64,000 nucleotides of DNA from Bacteroidaceae bacterium (GTDB lineage: Bacteria > Bacteroidota > Bacteroidia > Bacteroidales > Bacteroidaceae), in NCBI GenBank assembly GCA_017427065.1, contig JAFRTL010000021.1, positions 1 to 64,000 of the forward strand, read 5' to 3'. Under the pieces are notes generated by a model. The model had not been told where the DNA came from, did not search any database, and saw only the letters and a program-made list of their open reading frames with translations. The translations under genes were made by a program, and so were the position numbers. Within the stretch, counting starts at the first letter, position 1; each line of letters begins with the position of its first letter. Shown here one piece after another: positions 32,685 through 43,116 of the stretch.

Positions 32685-35222
32685 ATGATTTATCCAGACA
32701 ATTTTGAAGAGAAAATAGGGTTCGTACAGGTGAGGCATTTGCTCAAAGAGAAGTGCCTCAGTACCCTTGGCTCTGAACGCGTGGATCAAATGGCGTTCAG
32801 AGAGCAGTATGATGACATCATCGTGCAGCTGGAGCAGACGGCGGAGTTTGTCAAGATTTTGGAGGCAGAGGAGAATTTCCCTTCTTCCTTCTACTTTGAT
32901 GTCCGCTCTTCTTTGAAACGCATTCGTGTGGAAGGAACATACCTTGATGAACAGGAACTATTTGACTTGAAGCGGTCGTTGGAAACCATCCAAAGTATCG
33001 TGAACTTCTTGCGTAAAAAACGTGAAGATGACGAAGATGACAAAGAAGAAGCTACAGTTCGTTATCCACGTTTGACAGCATTGACGAGCGACTTGGAGAT
33101 GTTTCCACAGTTTATCCGTCGTATAGACGTCATCTTGGGGCCATACGGAAAGATAAAGGATAGTGCAACGATGGTGCTTGCAGGGATTCGCCACGAAATG
33201 GCAAGTACCGTAGGGAGTATTTCTCGCATTCTCAATAACATTCTGCGTAATGCACAAAGCGAAGGGGTAGTGGAGAAAGATGTCGCTCCTACGATGCGTG
33301 ATGGGCGATTGGTAATTCCTGTGGCTCCTGCATTGAAACGTCGCATCAAAGGCATTGTGCACGATGAGAGTGCCAGCGGCCGAACCGTGTTCATTGAGCC
33401 TGCAGAAGTGGTGGAAGCCAACAACCGTATCCGCGAATTGGAGGCGGAAGAACGAAGGGAGATTTTGCGCATTCTGACTGATTTCAGTACTTATCTCCGT
33501 CCATCAGTTGACACAGTGTTGCAAAGCTATGAGTTTCTTGCAGAGATTGATTTCATTCGTGCCAAAGCACTATGGGCGAAACAAACGAATAGCACGTTGC
33601 CTTTAGTGGAAGATAAGCGCTTGATAGATTGGGTAATGGCCGTACATCCATTGCTGCAGATTTCTCTGCAGAAACATGGGAAAAAAGTGGTTCCTCTGGA
33701 TATCATACTAAACAAGAAACAGCGCATCTTGATTATCTCAGGCCCTAATGCAGGTGGTAAGTCCGTTTGTTTGAAAACAGTGGGAATGCTTCAATATATG
33801 TTGCAATGCGGCATGTTGGTTCCTATGCGTGAAAACAGTCATGTGGGACTCTTCAGCAACATCTTCATTGACATTGGAGACGAGCAGAGCATCGAGGATG
33901 ATCTTAGTACCTATAGCAGTCATTTGCTAAATATGAAGCAGATGATGAAACGTTGTAACAGCAAGAGTCTGATTCTTATTGACGAGTTTGGAAGCGGCAC
34001 GGAACCTAACATTGGAGGAGCCATTGCAGAGGCCGTACTGAAACGCTTCAATGAAAAAGGCACTTATGGTGTGATAACCACCCACTATCAGAATCTGAAG
34101 CACTTTGCTGAGGATCATGAAGGTGTGGTGAATGGAGCCATGCTTTACGATCGCCATCTGATGCAGGCACTTTATCAACTTCAAATAGGTAATCCTGGAA
34201 GTTCGTTTGCTGTTGAGATTGCTCGTAAGATAGGATTTCCTGAAGAGGTCATTAAAGATGCCAGTGACATAGTGGGTAGCGACTATATCAATGCGGATAA
34301 GTATTTGCAAGACATCGTGCGCGATAAGCGTTATTGGGAAAGCAAACGGCAGAATATTCATCAACGTGAACGTCAAGTAGAAGAAACCATACATAGGTAT
34401 GAAGGAGAACTCACGGATCTTTTGAAACAGCGAAAGGAGCTGATACAAAAGGCACGCGAAGAGGCTGCACAGTTAGTCAGGGATGCCAATGCGAAGATTG
34501 AAAACACGATCCGTGAGATTAAAGAACAACAGGCGGAACGAGAGCAGACACGTAAGGTTCGTCAGGAGTTGGATGATTTCAAACGCGAATTGGAAGAGCG
34601 TGCTCGTGAAGAAGCAGAAGAGAAACTCAATAAAAAGATAGAACAGTTGCGACTTAGACAACAACGCAAGCAAGAGAAGAAAGAGAAACGCGAGAAACAG
34701 TCAACGTCTGCAACAGATCAGAAAGCTCGTCAAGTGGCAGAGCGCATTTATGGGATAGAGGTTGGCAGTCATGTGCGACTGAAAGGGCAGACTGCTGTTG
34801 GACAGGTTCTAGAGTTAAAAGACCAACAGGCAGTTGTGGCTTTTGGCAGTATAAAAACCTCTGTGAAAATTAATCGTCTAGAACCAGCTAAAGTCGCTCC
34901 AAAGCAAGATGAATTGTCTACTAAGAGTACTTATATCAGTGAAGGCACTTTGGACACCATGCATGATTGTCGATTGAATTTCCGTCAAGACTTGGATGTT
35001 CGTGGCATGCGTGGTGATGAGGCTTTGCAGGCAGTGACCTATTTTATAGATGATGCTATTTTGATAGGCGCTCCACGCGTGCGCATCTTGCATGGTACAG
35101 GAAACGGCATTTTGCGCTCCCTTATTCGACAATACTTGGCTACTGTCCCAAACGTGATTAAATACCACGATGAGCATGTGCAATTTGGTGGTGCAGGATT
35201 GACAGTGGTGGAGTTGGAGTAA
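32685..35222 (+). CDS. mutS2: Endonuclease MutS2 / ribosome-rescue ATPase
   Basis: An 845-residue MutS-like ATPase without the mismatch-recognition domain. The core lies at about residues 10-330. The ATPase has Walker A GPNAGGKS at about 353-360 and Walker B LILIDEFGSGTEP at about 431. A long Lys/Glu/Arg-rich coiled coil covers about 535-690, and a C-terminal Smr nuclease domain ends the protein (LDVRGMRGDEALQ, RILHGTGNGILR). The family suppresses recombination in some species and rescues collided ribosomes in others. It shares direction and close spacing with the upstream hydrolase, though no functional link is evident. Confidence 0.96.
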   Translation: MIYPDNFEEKIGFVQVRHLLKEKCLSTLGSERVDQMAFREQYDDIIVQLEQTAEFVKILEAEENFPSSFYFDVRSSLKRIRVEGTYLDEQELFDLKRSLETIQSIVNFLRKKREDDEDDKEEATVRYPRLTALTSDLEMFPQFIRRIDVILGPYGKIKDSATMVLAGIRHEMASTVGSISRILNNILRNAQSEGVVEKDVAPTMRDGRLVIPVAPALKRRIKGIVHDESASGRTVFIEPAEVVEANNRIRELEAEERREILRILTDFSTYLRPSVDTVLQSYEFLAEIDFIRAKALWAKQTNSTLPLVEDKRLIDWVMAVHPLLQISLQKHGKKVVPLDIILNKKQRILIISGPNAGGKSVCLKTVGMLQYMLQCGMLVPMRENSHVGLFSNIFIDIGDEQSIEDDLSTYSSHLLNMKQMMKRCNSKSLILIDEFGSGTEPNIGGAIAEAVLKRFNEKGTYGVITTHYQNLKHFAEDHEGVVNGAMLYDRHLMQALYQLQIGNPGSSFAVEIARKIGFPEEVIKDASDIVGSDYINADKYLQDIVRDKRYWESKRQNIHQRERQVEETIHRYEGELTDLLKQRKELIQKAREEAAQLVRDANAKIENTIREIKEQQAEREQTRKVRQELDDFKRELEERAREEAEEKLNKKIEQLRLRQQRKQEKKEKREKQSTSATDQKARQVAERIYGIEVGSHVRLKGQTAVGQVLELKDQQAVVAFGSIKTSVKINRLEPAKVAPKQDELSTKSTYISEGTLDTMHDCRLNFRQDLDVRGMRGDEALQAVTYFIDDAILIGAPRVRILHGTGNGILRSLIRQYLATVPNVIKYHDEHVQFGGAGLTVVELE

Positions 35223-35264
35223 TAAAAGTTTGGATTTGTTGTTTGACGCTACCGAATTGTTATA

Positions 35265-35296
35265 ATTTTCAATTTTCAGTTCTTAATTCACAATTA
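35265..35296. repeat. Short degenerate 7-bp array upstream of hisH
   Basis: Units such as AATTTTC and AATTCAC in a short run, overlapping the likely -33 region of the second his promoter. Confidence 0.4.
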
Positions 35297-35302
35297 TTTT
35301 CG

Positions 35303-35311
35303 TATTTTTGC
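35303..35311 (+). promoter_or_regulatory. -7 element of the second histidine block
   Basis: TATTTTTGC, about 20 bases before the hisH ATG. No well-placed TTTG; no attenuator or leader peptide is visible. Confidence 0.6.
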
Positions 35312-35331
35312 ACCCTGTAAAATTACAAAAG

Positions 35332-35922
35332 ATGAAAGTTGCCATCATTGACTATAATGCAGGGAATATCCGTTCTGTAGAGAATGCACTCCGCAGGCTT
35401 GGGGTTGAGCCTTTACTTACTGCCGATCATGATATTATTCGTCGAGCGGATAAAGTGGTTTTTCCAGGACAAGGAGAAGCTAGCAGTACGATGGGTTTCT
35501 TAAGGGAAAAAGGGCTGGATGAGGTCATCAGAAACTTAAGACAACCGACTTTGGGTATCTGCATAGGCATGCAGTTGATGTGTCGTCATTCCGAGGAAGG
35601 AGATACAGATTGCTTGGGGATATTTGATGTGGACGTTAAGCGTTTCCAGAATCAACGTCATGAGGATAAGATCCCTCAGATGGGATGGAATACCATCATG
35701 AATACGAAGGGAGCGCTTTATGAGGGTTTCATTAAAGAGGAGTATGTGTATTTTGTACACAGCTATTACGTACCTTTGTGTCCTTGGACAGCTGCAGAGA
35801 CGGATTATATCCAACCGTATTCTGCTTCCATCTGCAAGGATAATTTCTTCGCCACTCAGTTCCATCCTGAAAAGAGTGGAAAGGTCGGTGAGCGCATCTT
35901 GCAAAACTTCTTAAACCTCTGA
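35332..35922 (+). CDS. hisH: Imidazole glycerol phosphate synthase subunit HisH
   Basis: HisH is the glutaminase that feeds ammonia to HisF. The 196-residue class I amidotransferase has the nucleophile Cys77 in GICIGMQLM and the His178/Glu180 pair in FHPEKSG. The frame is open from 35308, but that would precede the expected transcript start, so the ATG at 35332 ([15 protein letters not shown]) is used. It heads the second his block, followed by hisA after four bases. Confidence 0.97.
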   Translation: MKVAIIDYNAGNIRSVENALRRLGVEPLLTADHDIIRRADKVVFPGQGEASSTMGFLREKGLDEVIRNLRQPTLGICIGMQLMCRHSEEGDTDCLGIFDVDVKRFQNQRHEDKIPQMGWNTIMNTKGALYEGFIKEEYVYFVHSYYVPLCPWTAAETDYIQPYSASICKDNFFATQFHPEKSGKVGERILQNFLNL

Positions 35923-35926
35923 GCTT

Positions 35927-36652
35927 ATGAAGATTGAACTGATACCAGCCATTGACATCATCGACGGAAAGTGCGTGCGTCTTTCTCAAGGTGATTATGG
36001 AAGGAGAAAAGAATACAATGAACGTCCGTTAGAGGTGGCAAAGCGATTGGAAGGTGCTGGCATTCGAAGACTCCATGTCGTAGATCTCGATGGTGCAGTA
36101 AGCAGTCATATTGTGAATTATCGATCGTTGGAGGTAATTGCAAGTCATACGAGCCTTATAGTTGATTTTGGTGGAGGTCTGAAGACAGACGATGACCTCC
36201 GCATTGCTTTTGAATGTGGGGCTTCCATGATAACGGGTGGTAGCATTGCTGTGAAAGATCCTGAAACCTTCTGTCGTTGGCTGCAAACATATGGGACAGA
36301 ACGCATCATCCTTGGTGCTGATGCAAAGGAAAAAAAGGTGGCAGTCAGTGGTTGGAAAGAGAACAGCGACCTGGAGTTACTGCCTTTCATCTCAGATTAT
36401 GTGGAGAAAGGTATCAGTAAGGTGATATGTACAGACATCAGTAAGGATGGAATGCTTCAAGGACCAGCAGTAGAGTTGTATCAAGAGATATTGGAACAGC
36501 ATCCGACACTCCATCTGATAGGCAGTGGAGGTGTGGGAAACTCAGATGATATACGACGCTTGCAGGACGCTGGCGTTCCTGCCGTTATTTTTGGTAAAGC
36601 CATGTATGAAGGACATATTACCCTCGAAGAATTGGAAATGTTTAATGTATAA
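35927..36652 (+). CDS. hisA: ProFAR isomerase HisA
   Basis: HisA performs the Amadori-type isomerisation of ProFAR to PRFAR. The 241-residue (beta/alpha)8 barrel has its first catalytic Asp in [14 protein letters not shown] (Asp10) and the second-half motif [12 protein letters not shown]. Half-barrel phosphate sites (GGGLKT; GSGGVGN) are clear. The gene lies four bases after hisH and ten bases before hisF, so the three are almost surely cotranscribed and probably translated together. Confidence 0.97.
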   Translation: MKIELIPAIDIIDGKCVRLSQGDYGRRKEYNERPLEVAKRLEGAGIRRLHVVDLDGAVSSHIVNYRSLEVIASHTSLIVDFGGGLKTDDDLRIAFECGASMITGGSIAVKDPETFCRWLQTYGTERIILGADAKEKKVAVSGWKENSDLELLPFISDYVEKGISKVICTDISKDGMLQGPAVELYQEILEQHPTLHLIGSGGVGNSDDIRRLQDAGVPAVIFGKAMYEGHITLEELEMFNV

Positions 36653-36662
36653 ATTAGTGTAA

Positions 36663-37418
36663 ATGCTAGCTAAGCGAATCATATCTTGCCTTGACATCAA
36701 AGACGGACAAACGGTTAAGGGTACCAACTTCCTGAATCTCAGGCAAGCAGGTGATCCTGTGGAACTGGCCTGTGCTTATAGTGACCAAGGTGTGGATGAA
36801 CTGGTGTTCTTGGATATTACAGCCAGTTTTGAAGGTAGAAAAACGTTCACTGAATTGGTAAAGCGCATAGCTGAGAATATAAATATCCCTTTCACTGTAG
36901 GAGGTGGCATTCATGAACTTAGTGATGTGGATCGCTTACTTAGTGCAGGTGCAGATAAGATTTCTGTGAATTCTGCAGCTATTCGTCATCCTGAACTGAT
37001 TGATGAAATTTCACGTAATTTTGGAAGTCAGGTATGTGTGTTGGCTGTGGATGCCAAACAAACACCTCAAGGCTGGAAATGCTATCTGAATGGTGGACGT
37101 GTGGAGACTGAACGTGAACTTTTCTCTTGGGTCCTTGAAGGTCAGGAGCGTGGAGCTGGGGAGGTCCTTTTCACAAGTATGGATCATGATGGCGTGCGCC
37201 AAGGGTATGCTAATGAAGCATTGAGTCGGATGGCCGATTTGCTCTCCATCCCAGTCATTGCCAGTGGTGGTGCGGGTACTATGGAGCATTTCAGAGATGC
37301 TTTTCTGATAGGAAAAGCAGATGCTGCATTAGCTGCTGGTGTTTTTCACTTCGGAGATATCAAAATTCCCGAATTAAAATCTTATCTTTGCACCCAAGGA
37401 ATAGCTATTAGAGTATAA
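36663..37418 (+). CDS. hisF: Imidazole glycerol phosphate synthase subunit HisF
   Basis: HisF is the cyclase that turns PRFAR and ammonia into IGP and AICAR. The 251-residue barrel starts with [16 protein letters not shown] (catalytic Asp in CLDI) and carries the second Asp in [12 protein letters not shown]. Phosphate loops GGGIHE and SGGAGTM are intact. Partner HisH lies two genes upstream. It is followed by hisIE after 12 bases. Confidence 0.97.
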   Translation: MLAKRIISCLDIKDGQTVKGTNFLNLRQAGDPVELACAYSDQGVDELVFLDITASFEGRKTFTELVKRIAENINIPFTVGGGIHELSDVDRLLSAGADKISVNSAAIRHPELIDEISRNFGSQVCVLAVDAKQTPQGWKCYLNGGRVETERELFSWVLEGQERGAGEVLFTSMDHDGVRQGYANEALSRMADLLSIPVIASGGAGTMEHFRDAFLIGKADAALAAGVFHFGDIKIPELKSYLCTQGIAIRV

Positions 37419-37430
37419 ATAGATAAAAAG

Positions 37431-38039
37431 ATGCTTGATTTTGACAAAATGAACGGCTTGGTTCCTGCGATTATTCAGGATGCAGACACCCGTAAGGTGC
37501 TGATGCTGGGATTTATGAACCAAGAGGCTTATGAGAAAACGTTAGAAACAGGACTAGTGACATTTTATAGTCGTACGCGTCAGAAACTATGGACAAAAGG
37601 GGAGGAGAGTGGTCATGTCCTTCACTTAGTTTCTATAGCAGAAGATTGTGACCACGATACACTCTTGGTGCAGGTCCATCCAGAAGGACCAACATGTCAC
37701 TTAGGAACAGATACTTGCTGGGCAGAAAAGAATGAGGAACCTGTGATGTTCCTTAAGGAATTGCAGGCCTTTATTACTCGTCGCTTTGAGGAAATGCCCG
37801 AAGGATCCTATACAACCAGCCTTTTCCAAAGCGGCGTGAATAAAATAGCACAGAAGGTTGGAGAAGAGGCTGTAGAAACCGTGATAGAAGCATGTAACGG
37901 TACAGATGATCGCTTGATATACGAAGGAGCTGACTTGCTTTATCACCTCATTGTATTGCTTACGAGCAAAGGATATGGTATAGAAGATTTGGCCAATGAA
38001 CTTCAAGAACGTCATAAGCCAAATTGGAAAAAACATTAA
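37431..38039 (+). CDS. hisI: Bifunctional PR-AMP cyclohydrolase / PR-ATP pyrophosphatase
   Basis: This 202-residue HisIE fusion carries out steps 2 and 3 of the pathway. The N-terminal cyclohydrolase domain (about residues 1-105) has WTKGEESGH, the metal site DCDHDTLL and Cys residues in CHLGTDTCW. The C-terminal pyrophosphohydrolase (about 115-202) has KVGEEAVETVIEA, the MazG-like metal site. The fusion is the normal arrangement in Bacteroidota. It is the last his gene; the ABC ATPase gene starts ten bases later. Confidence 0.97.
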   Translation: MLDFDKMNGLVPAIIQDADTRKVLMLGFMNQEAYEKTLETGLVTFYSRTRQKLWTKGEESGHVLHLVSIAEDCDHDTLLVQVHPEGPTCHLGTDTCWAEKNEEPVMFLKELQAFITRRFEEMPEGSYTTSLFQSGVNKIAQKVGEEAVETVIEACNGTDDRLIYEGADLLYHLIVLLTSKGYGIEDLANELQERHKPNWKKH

Positions 38040-38048
38040 GCTTAGAGA

Positions 38049-38732
38049 TTGGAGCCGTTATTGAAATATAGTGATGTCCGCATTTCTCAGCAGGAGGTAG
38101 ATGTCCTTGAGGAAGTGAATCTTGAACTCTCGGGTGGAGAGTTTGTGTACCTTATCGGTAAGGTGGGTTCGGGCAAATCTACTTTCTTGAAGACCATTTA
38201 TGGAGAAGTTCCTGTGGCTGATGGCAGGGCAGAAGTGTTGGGGTTTAATCTCAGAAGGCTAAAACAGCGGGAGATACCAAAGTTGCGAAGGAAACTTGGC
38301 ATCGTCTTTCAGGATTTCCGTTTGCTGATTGATCGTTCTGCGCACGATAATTTAGAGTTTGTGCTTCGTGCTACAGGATGGAGAAATAAAAGGGAAATAG
38401 AGCAACGTATCAATGAGGTACTGACTCTAGTTGGAATGCAACATAAGGGCTATAAGTTACCCAATGAGCTTTCCGGAGGAGAACAGCAGCGTGTTGTGAT
38501 TGCGCGTGCGGTACTGAATCATCCGAAAATCATCTTGGCAGATGAGCCTACGGGTAACCTTGATGTTGAAACAGGTTTCCAGATTGCTGATTTGTTACAT
38601 CGTATCTGTAGAGAACAAGGAACTCTGGTTATTATGTCCACTCACAATATGCAATTGCTTCAGGAGTATCCAGGAAAGGTGTTGAGGGTGGAAAACCACC
38701 ATATGAATGAAGAAAAATTGAATGAAATATAA
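38049..38732 (+). CDS. ftsE: FtsE-like ABC transporter ATP-binding protein
   Basis: A 227-residue ABC ATPase. Walker A GKVGSGKST, signature LSGGEQQRVVIARA, Walker B IILADEPTGNLD and the H-loop STHN are all present. Sequence and size fit FtsE, which with membrane partner FtsX regulates cell-wall hydrolases at the septum. FtsX is not adjacent, as is usual in Bacteroidota. The start is a TTG at 38049 (Met-Glu-Pro-Leu-Leu); no ATG gives a full Walker A domain. It follows hisI by ten bases and precedes lysC. Confidence 0.85.
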   Translation: MEPLLKYSDVRISQQEVDVLEEVNLELSGGEFVYLIGKVGSGKSTFLKTIYGEVPVADGRAEVLGFNLRRLKQREIPKLRRKLGIVFQDFRLLIDRSAHDNLEFVLRATGWRNKREIEQRINEVLTLVGMQHKGYKLPNELSGGEQQRVVIARAVLNHPKIILADEPTGNLDVETGFQIADLLHRICREQGTLVIMSTHNMQLLQEYPGKVLRVENHHMNEEKLNEI

Positions 38733-38753
38733 ACTATTAAATACATTAGACAA

Positions 38754-40073
38754 ATGAAGGTATTAAAGTTTGGCGGTACTTCAGTAGGTTCTGCCAGTCG
38801 AATGAAAGACGTGGCAAAGTTGATTACCGATGGTGAGAAGAAAATCGTGGTGCTATCAGCCATGTCTGGCACTACCAATACATTGGTAGAGATATCCGAC
38901 TATCTTTACAAGAAGAATCCGGAAGGAGCCAATGAAGTGATTAACAGGTTGGAACATAAATATCGCCAACACATCAATGAACTCTATTCATCTGCTGAGT
39001 TTAAAGCTAAAGGGAAAGAGCTTATTAAAAGCCATTTCGATTATATCCGTTCTTTTACAAAAGATCTTTTCACCCTTTTTGAGGAGAAAGTCATTTTAGC
39101 TCAAGGGGAATTGATTTCAACAGGAATGATGAATTACTACTTGCAGGAGCAAGGCGTTAAATCTGTACTACTTCCTGCTTTAGAGTTCATGCGCACTGAT
39201 AAGAACGCAGAACCAGATCCTGTTTATATCAAGGAGAAGCTTCTGACGCAATTGGAATTGCATCCAGATGCTGACTTGTATATCACTCAGGGCTTTATCT
39301 GCCGTAATGCTTATGGGGAGGTGGATAATTTGCAGCGTGGTGGTAGCGATTACACTGCTTCGCTGATCGGTGCTGCCATTGGAGCAGATGAGATTCAGAT
39401 TTGGACAGATATTGATGGTATGCACAATAACGATCCGCGTGTTGTGGATAAGACTGAGGCTGTTAGAAGCTTGCATTTTGAGGAAGCTGCAGAGTTGGCA
39501 TATTTCGGAGCTAAGATCCTGCATCCAACCTGTGTGCAACCTGCTAAGTATGCTAATATTCCTGTGCGTTTACTCAATACGATGGATCCAACGGCACCAG
39601 GAACTTTGATTTCTAATGATACTGAGAAAGATAAGATTAAAGCAGTCGCAGCAAAAGATAATATCACAGCCATCAAGATTAAGAGTGGTCGAATGCTCTT
39701 GGCTTATGGTTTCTTACGTAAAGTGTTTGAGATCTTTGAGAGTTACCAGACAAGTATCGATATGATTTGTACGTCGGAAGTTGGCGTATCAGTAACGGTA
39801 GATAATACCAAACATCTCAATGAGATTTTGGACGACTTGAAGAAGTATGGTACGGTAACCGTTGATAAGGATATGTGTATCATCTGTATCGTAGGTGATT
39901 TGGAATGGGAAAATATCGGCTTCGAACAGCTGGCTCTTGATGCCCTTCATGATATTCCTGTGCGCATGATCTCCTATGGTGGAAGTAATTATAATATCTC
40001 ATTCTTAATTAAGGCCGAAGATAAAAAACGTGCACTACAACAGCTTAGTGACAAACTATTTAACGGGAAATAA
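38754..40073 (+). CDS. lysC: Aspartate kinase
   Basis: A 439-residue monofunctional aspartokinase, phosphorylating aspartate at the entry to lysine, threonine and methionine synthesis. The kinase motif KFGGTSVGSASRMKD starts the protein; the substrate region includes LQRGGSDYTASLIGAA. Two ACT domains cover about the last 140 residues (TAIKIKSGRMLLAYGFLRK; MCIICIVGDLEW), so it should be feedback-regulated, most likely by lysine given the lysA neighbour (inference). lysA follows after 24 bases. Confidence 0.95.
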   Translation: MKVLKFGGTSVGSASRMKDVAKLITDGEKKIVVLSAMSGTTNTLVEISDYLYKKNPEGANEVINRLEHKYRQHINELYSSAEFKAKGKELIKSHFDYIRSFTKDLFTLFEEKVILAQGELISTGMMNYYLQEQGVKSVLLPALEFMRTDKNAEPDPVYIKEKLLTQLELHPDADLYITQGFICRNAYGEVDNLQRGGSDYTASLIGAAIGADEIQIWTDIDGMHNNDPRVVDKTEAVRSLHFEEAAELAYFGAKILHPTCVQPAKYANIPVRLLNTMDPTAPGTLISNDTEKDKIKAVAAKDNITAIKIKSGRMLLAYGFLRKVFEIFESYQTSIDMICTSEVGVSVTVDNTKHLNEILDDLKKYGTVTVDKDMCIICIVGDLEWENIGFEQLALDALHDIPVRMISYGGSNYNISFLIKAEDKKRALQQLSDKLFNGK

Positions 40074-40097
40074 TATTATAAACTGCAATACAAAGCA

Positions 40098-41261
40098 ATG
40101 AAAACTACTTTTCCTCTAGAACGGTTTAAGCAATTACGTACTCCGTTTTATTATTATGATACACAGGTACTTCGTGAAACATTGAAAGTCGTCAATGAAG
40201 AGATGCATGCTTTAGGTAATTGCGAAGTACATTATGCCATTAAGGCAAATGCCAATCCGAAGTTATTATCTATCATCAGTGGCTATGGATTGGGTGCTGA
40301 CTGTGTGAGTGGTGGGGAGATAGAAGTTGCTTTGAAGTCGGGTTTCCCTGCAGATAAAATTGTATTTGCTGGTGTAGGAAAAGCAGATTGGGAAATCAAC
40401 TTGGCATTAGACAATGATATCTTTTGTTTTAATGTTGAGTCGGTTCCTGAATTAGAGATTATCAATGAACTGGCTGCAGCTAAGGGAAAGAGGGCGTCAG
40501 TGGCTTTCCGAATCAATCCTGATGTCGGCGCACATACGCATGCAAATATTACGACAGGATTGGCGGAGAACAAGTTCGGCATCAATATGGATGATATGGA
40601 AGGCATCATCGCTCGTGCGATGGCGTTGGATCATGTTCATTTTGTTGGTTTACATTTTCATATAGGTTCGCAAATACTCGACCTAGATGCAGATTTTCTG
40701 CCCTTGTGTGATCGTATTAATGCTTTGCAAGATCAGCTGGAGAGTCAAGGTATTCGTGTAGAAAATATCAATGTAGGTGGCGGATTGGGTGTTGATTATG
40801 ATTATCCGGAACAACATCTTATACCTGATTTTAAAACATATATGGGTATGTTTGCTACGCATTTGCAGCTACGTCCTTGGCAGACTCTTCATTTTGAGCC
40901 TGGGCGTTCGATCGTTGCACAATGTGGTTCACTCATTAGTCGTGTGCTTTATGTGAAGCAGAGTGCAAATAGAAAGTTTGCCATTATCGATGCAGGAATG
41001 ACAGAACTAATTCGCCCAGCTTTGTATCAAGCTCACCATTTTATTGAGAATCTGACAAGTAATGAAGAAACAGAAATATATGACGTTGTTGGGCCTATCT
41101 GTGAGTCGAGCGACTTGTTTGGTAAAGATGAGCGTTTGCCTCGGATGCGGAGAGGAGACCTAATAGCCTTGCGCTCTGCTGGAGCCTATGGCGAAACGAT
41201 GGCTTCTACCTACAATTGTCGTGCTTTACCAAAAGGCTATATTTTGGAGGATTTGATTTGA
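40098..41261 (+). CDS. lysA: Diaminopimelate decarboxylase
   Basis: A 387-residue fold-III PLP enzyme that decarboxylates meso-diaminopimelate to lysine. The PLP lysine is Lys49 in HYAIKANANPK. The glycine-rich phosphate site (NVGGGLGVDYDY), the FEPGRSIVAQCG motif and the active-site Cys-Glu in GPICESSD from the partner subunit are intact. Length is slightly short for the family but complete. With lysC it brackets the lysine pathway. Its TGA overlaps the TTG start of the next gene. Confidence 0.96.
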   Translation: MKTTFPLERFKQLRTPFYYYDTQVLRETLKVVNEEMHALGNCEVHYAIKANANPKLLSIISGYGLGADCVSGGEIEVALKSGFPADKIVFAGVGKADWEINLALDNDIFCFNVESVPELEIINELAAAKGKRASVAFRINPDVGAHTHANITTGLAENKFGINMDDMEGIIARAMALDHVHFVGLHFHIGSQILDLDADFLPLCDRINALQDQLESQGIRVENINVGGGLGVDYDYPEQHLIPDFKTYMGMFATHLQLRPWQTLHFEPGRSIVAQCGSLISRVLYVKQSANRKFAIIDAGMTELIRPALYQAHHFIENLTSNEETEIYDVVGPICESSDLFGKDERLPRMRRGDLIALRSAGAYGETMASTYNCRALPKGYILEDLI

Positions 41262-42112
41262 AAAGACATTGGCTTTGGATGACAATGCTTATCTCTGCCG
41301 TGTGGTTGGCAGGATGTAGCGGTCGTGTAAAGAAAATTGAAGAAACGTTTGAGCGATTGGCCGACGAGTTCACTGAAGAGCCTGAAGCAGAAGAACCCGA
41401 AGAAATTGTGGAAGAAGAGCCTGAACCTGTAGAAAAGGATGCTTATTTCGATGATTTCCTCTATTCCTTTGCTTCTGATCAGTCCTTTCGTCTCAGGCGT
41501 ACTATACTGCCATTGCCTTGTTATAAATACGACGAATCTTTGAGACTTGATGAAAATGAGTGGAGTGAGAACAATTTATTTGATGAAGAAAATACCTTTA
41601 CTCAGATTTATGATCAAGAAGCAGATCTGGAATTGGAATCTGATACTACTCTTAATTCTATTCAATTTGAATGGATCACTCTTTCTTCTATGGAGGTGGA
41701 GAAATACTATTTCCAACGTCTGAATGGTATTTGGAAGCTTGAAGCCGTGAATATTAGAGGGTTGGATGAAAACGACAATTACGATTTTGTGCATTTTTAC
41801 CAACAGTTTGCTAATGATTCTACGTTCCAACAACAGCATGTACATGATCCTTTAACTTACATTACTGTGGATCCCGATAATGAGTTTACTATTGTCGAAT
41901 CATTCATTGACGCTGATCAATGGTTGGCTTTCCGTCCCGATATCCCAACGTTACGTTTGTCAAATATATATTATGGACAACAGAATTCGAATACTTCTGT
42001 AAGAAAGATACTTAGAATTACCAATGTGGTAGATGGATATTCAAGTGTGCTTTATTTCCGTAAAGTACGTGATGATTGGGAACTTTATAAATTTGAAGAT
42101 ACCAGTGTTTAG
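41258..42112 (+). CDS. DUF4348-type lipoprotein
   Basis: Starting from the TTG at 41258, which overlaps the lysA stop, the 284-residue protein begins with a lipoprotein signal ([20 protein letters not shown]). A very acidic linker follows ([20 protein letters not shown]), then a domain of about 220 residues ([41 protein letters not shown]) that fits DUF4348 of Bacteroidales. A frame start at 41216 would add an unlikely N-terminus. The function is unknown; the domain looks like a small cystatin/NTF2-type fold, which is a guess. murB follows after two bases. Confidence 0.75.
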   Translation: MKRHWLWMTMLISAVWLAGCSGRVKKIEETFERLADEFTEEPEAEEPEEIVEEEPEPVEKDAYFDDFLYSFASDQSFRLRRTILPLPCYKYDESLRLDENEWSENNLFDEENTFTQIYDQEADLELESDTTLNSIQFEWITLSSMEVEKYYFQRLNGIWKLEAVNIRGLDENDNYDFVHFYQQFANDSTFQQQHVHDPLTYITVDPDNEFTIVESFIDADQWLAFRPDIPTLRLSNIYYGQQNSNTSVRKILRITNVVDGYSSVLYFRKVRDDWELYKFEDTSV

Positions 42113-42114
42113 CT

Positions 42115-43116
42115 ATGAAAAACTATAATCTGAAATTGCATAATACCTTCGGTATTGAGGCTGTAGCTGATGAGTTTCTGGAATACCATAGTGAAGATGA
42201 ATTGTTGCAGTTCATTGAGGAAGGGCGACTAAAAGGCCGGTTGCTTCATATAGGTGCTGGCAGTAATCTATTATTCGTAAATCCTATTATTCATGGTACC
42301 GTGCTTCATTCCCTCATAAAAGGTATAGAGATTATTAGAGAGGATGAAGAGCATGTTTGGGTAAGAGTCGGTGCTGGTGAAGTATGGGATGATTTCGTGG
42401 CATACTGCGTCGAGCATCAATGGTATGGAGCAGAAAACCTTTCTCTGGTTCCAGGTGAGGTAGGGGCTGCTGCCGTTCAAAATATAGGTGCTTATGGTGT
42501 GGAAGTGAAAGATCTGATAACAATTGTTGAGACTCTTGGCATGGATGGAGTGCATCGCGATTTTCAAGTATCAGAATGTGAATATGCTTATCGTGATAGC
42601 ACTTTCAAACGTCCTGATATGAAGCATCTTTTCGTTACACATGTTCAGTTTTGTCTTAGTAAGAAAGAACAATATCATACAGAATATGGCTCAATCAAGA
42701 ATGAAATTGAAAAGTTAAAAGAACTGAATATTAGAGAATTGCGTAATATAATTATAGCTATACGTCAGAGTAAACTTCCCGATCCTTTAGTGTTAGGAAA
42801 TGCTGGAAGTTTCTTCAAGAATCCTGTAGTGAGCCGTTCAAAGTTTGAGGAGTTGAACCATCAATATGAGCGTATGCCATATTACGAGATAGACGAAGCA
42901 CATGTAAAGATTCCTGCTGGTTGGCTGATAGAACAAACCGGATGGAAAGGGCAATCACTAGGACCAGCTGCCGTACACGATAAGCAAGCGTTGGTCTTGG
43001 TAAACCGTGGTGGTGCTACCGGAGCTGATATTGTAGCTTTGAGCGATACGGTTCGTCGTGCAGTGTTCGATAAATTTGGAATTGAAATTTCACCAGAAGT
43101 GAACTTTATCTCATGA
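42115..43116 (+). CDS. murB: UDP-N-acetylmuramate dehydrogenase
   Basis: MurB reduces UDP-GlcNAc-enolpyruvate to UDP-MurNAc in peptidoglycan synthesis. The 333-residue FAD enzyme has the FAD site GAGSNLLF, the loop [21 protein letters not shown]-like region, the proton donor Ser in [11 protein letters not shown] and the C-terminal Glu in SPEVNFI. Length and loops match the E. coli-type (type I) enzyme. It overlaps the downstream metallo-hydrolase gene by four bases. Confidence 0.96.
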   Translation: MKNYNLKLHNTFGIEAVADEFLEYHSEDELLQFIEEGRLKGRLLHIGAGSNLLFVNPIIHGTVLHSLIKGIEIIREDEEHVWVRVGAGEVWDDFVAYCVEHQWYGAENLSLVPGEVGAAAVQNIGAYGVEVKDLITIVETLGMDGVHRDFQVSECEYAYRDSTFKRPDMKHLFVTHVQFCLSKKEQYHTEYGSIKNEIEKLKELNIRELRNIIIAIRQSKLPDPLVLGNAGSFFKNPVVSRSKFEELNHQYERMPYYEIDEAHVKIPAGWLIEQTGWKGQSLGPAAVHDKQALVLVNRGGATGADIVALSDTVRRAVFDKFGIEISPEVNFIS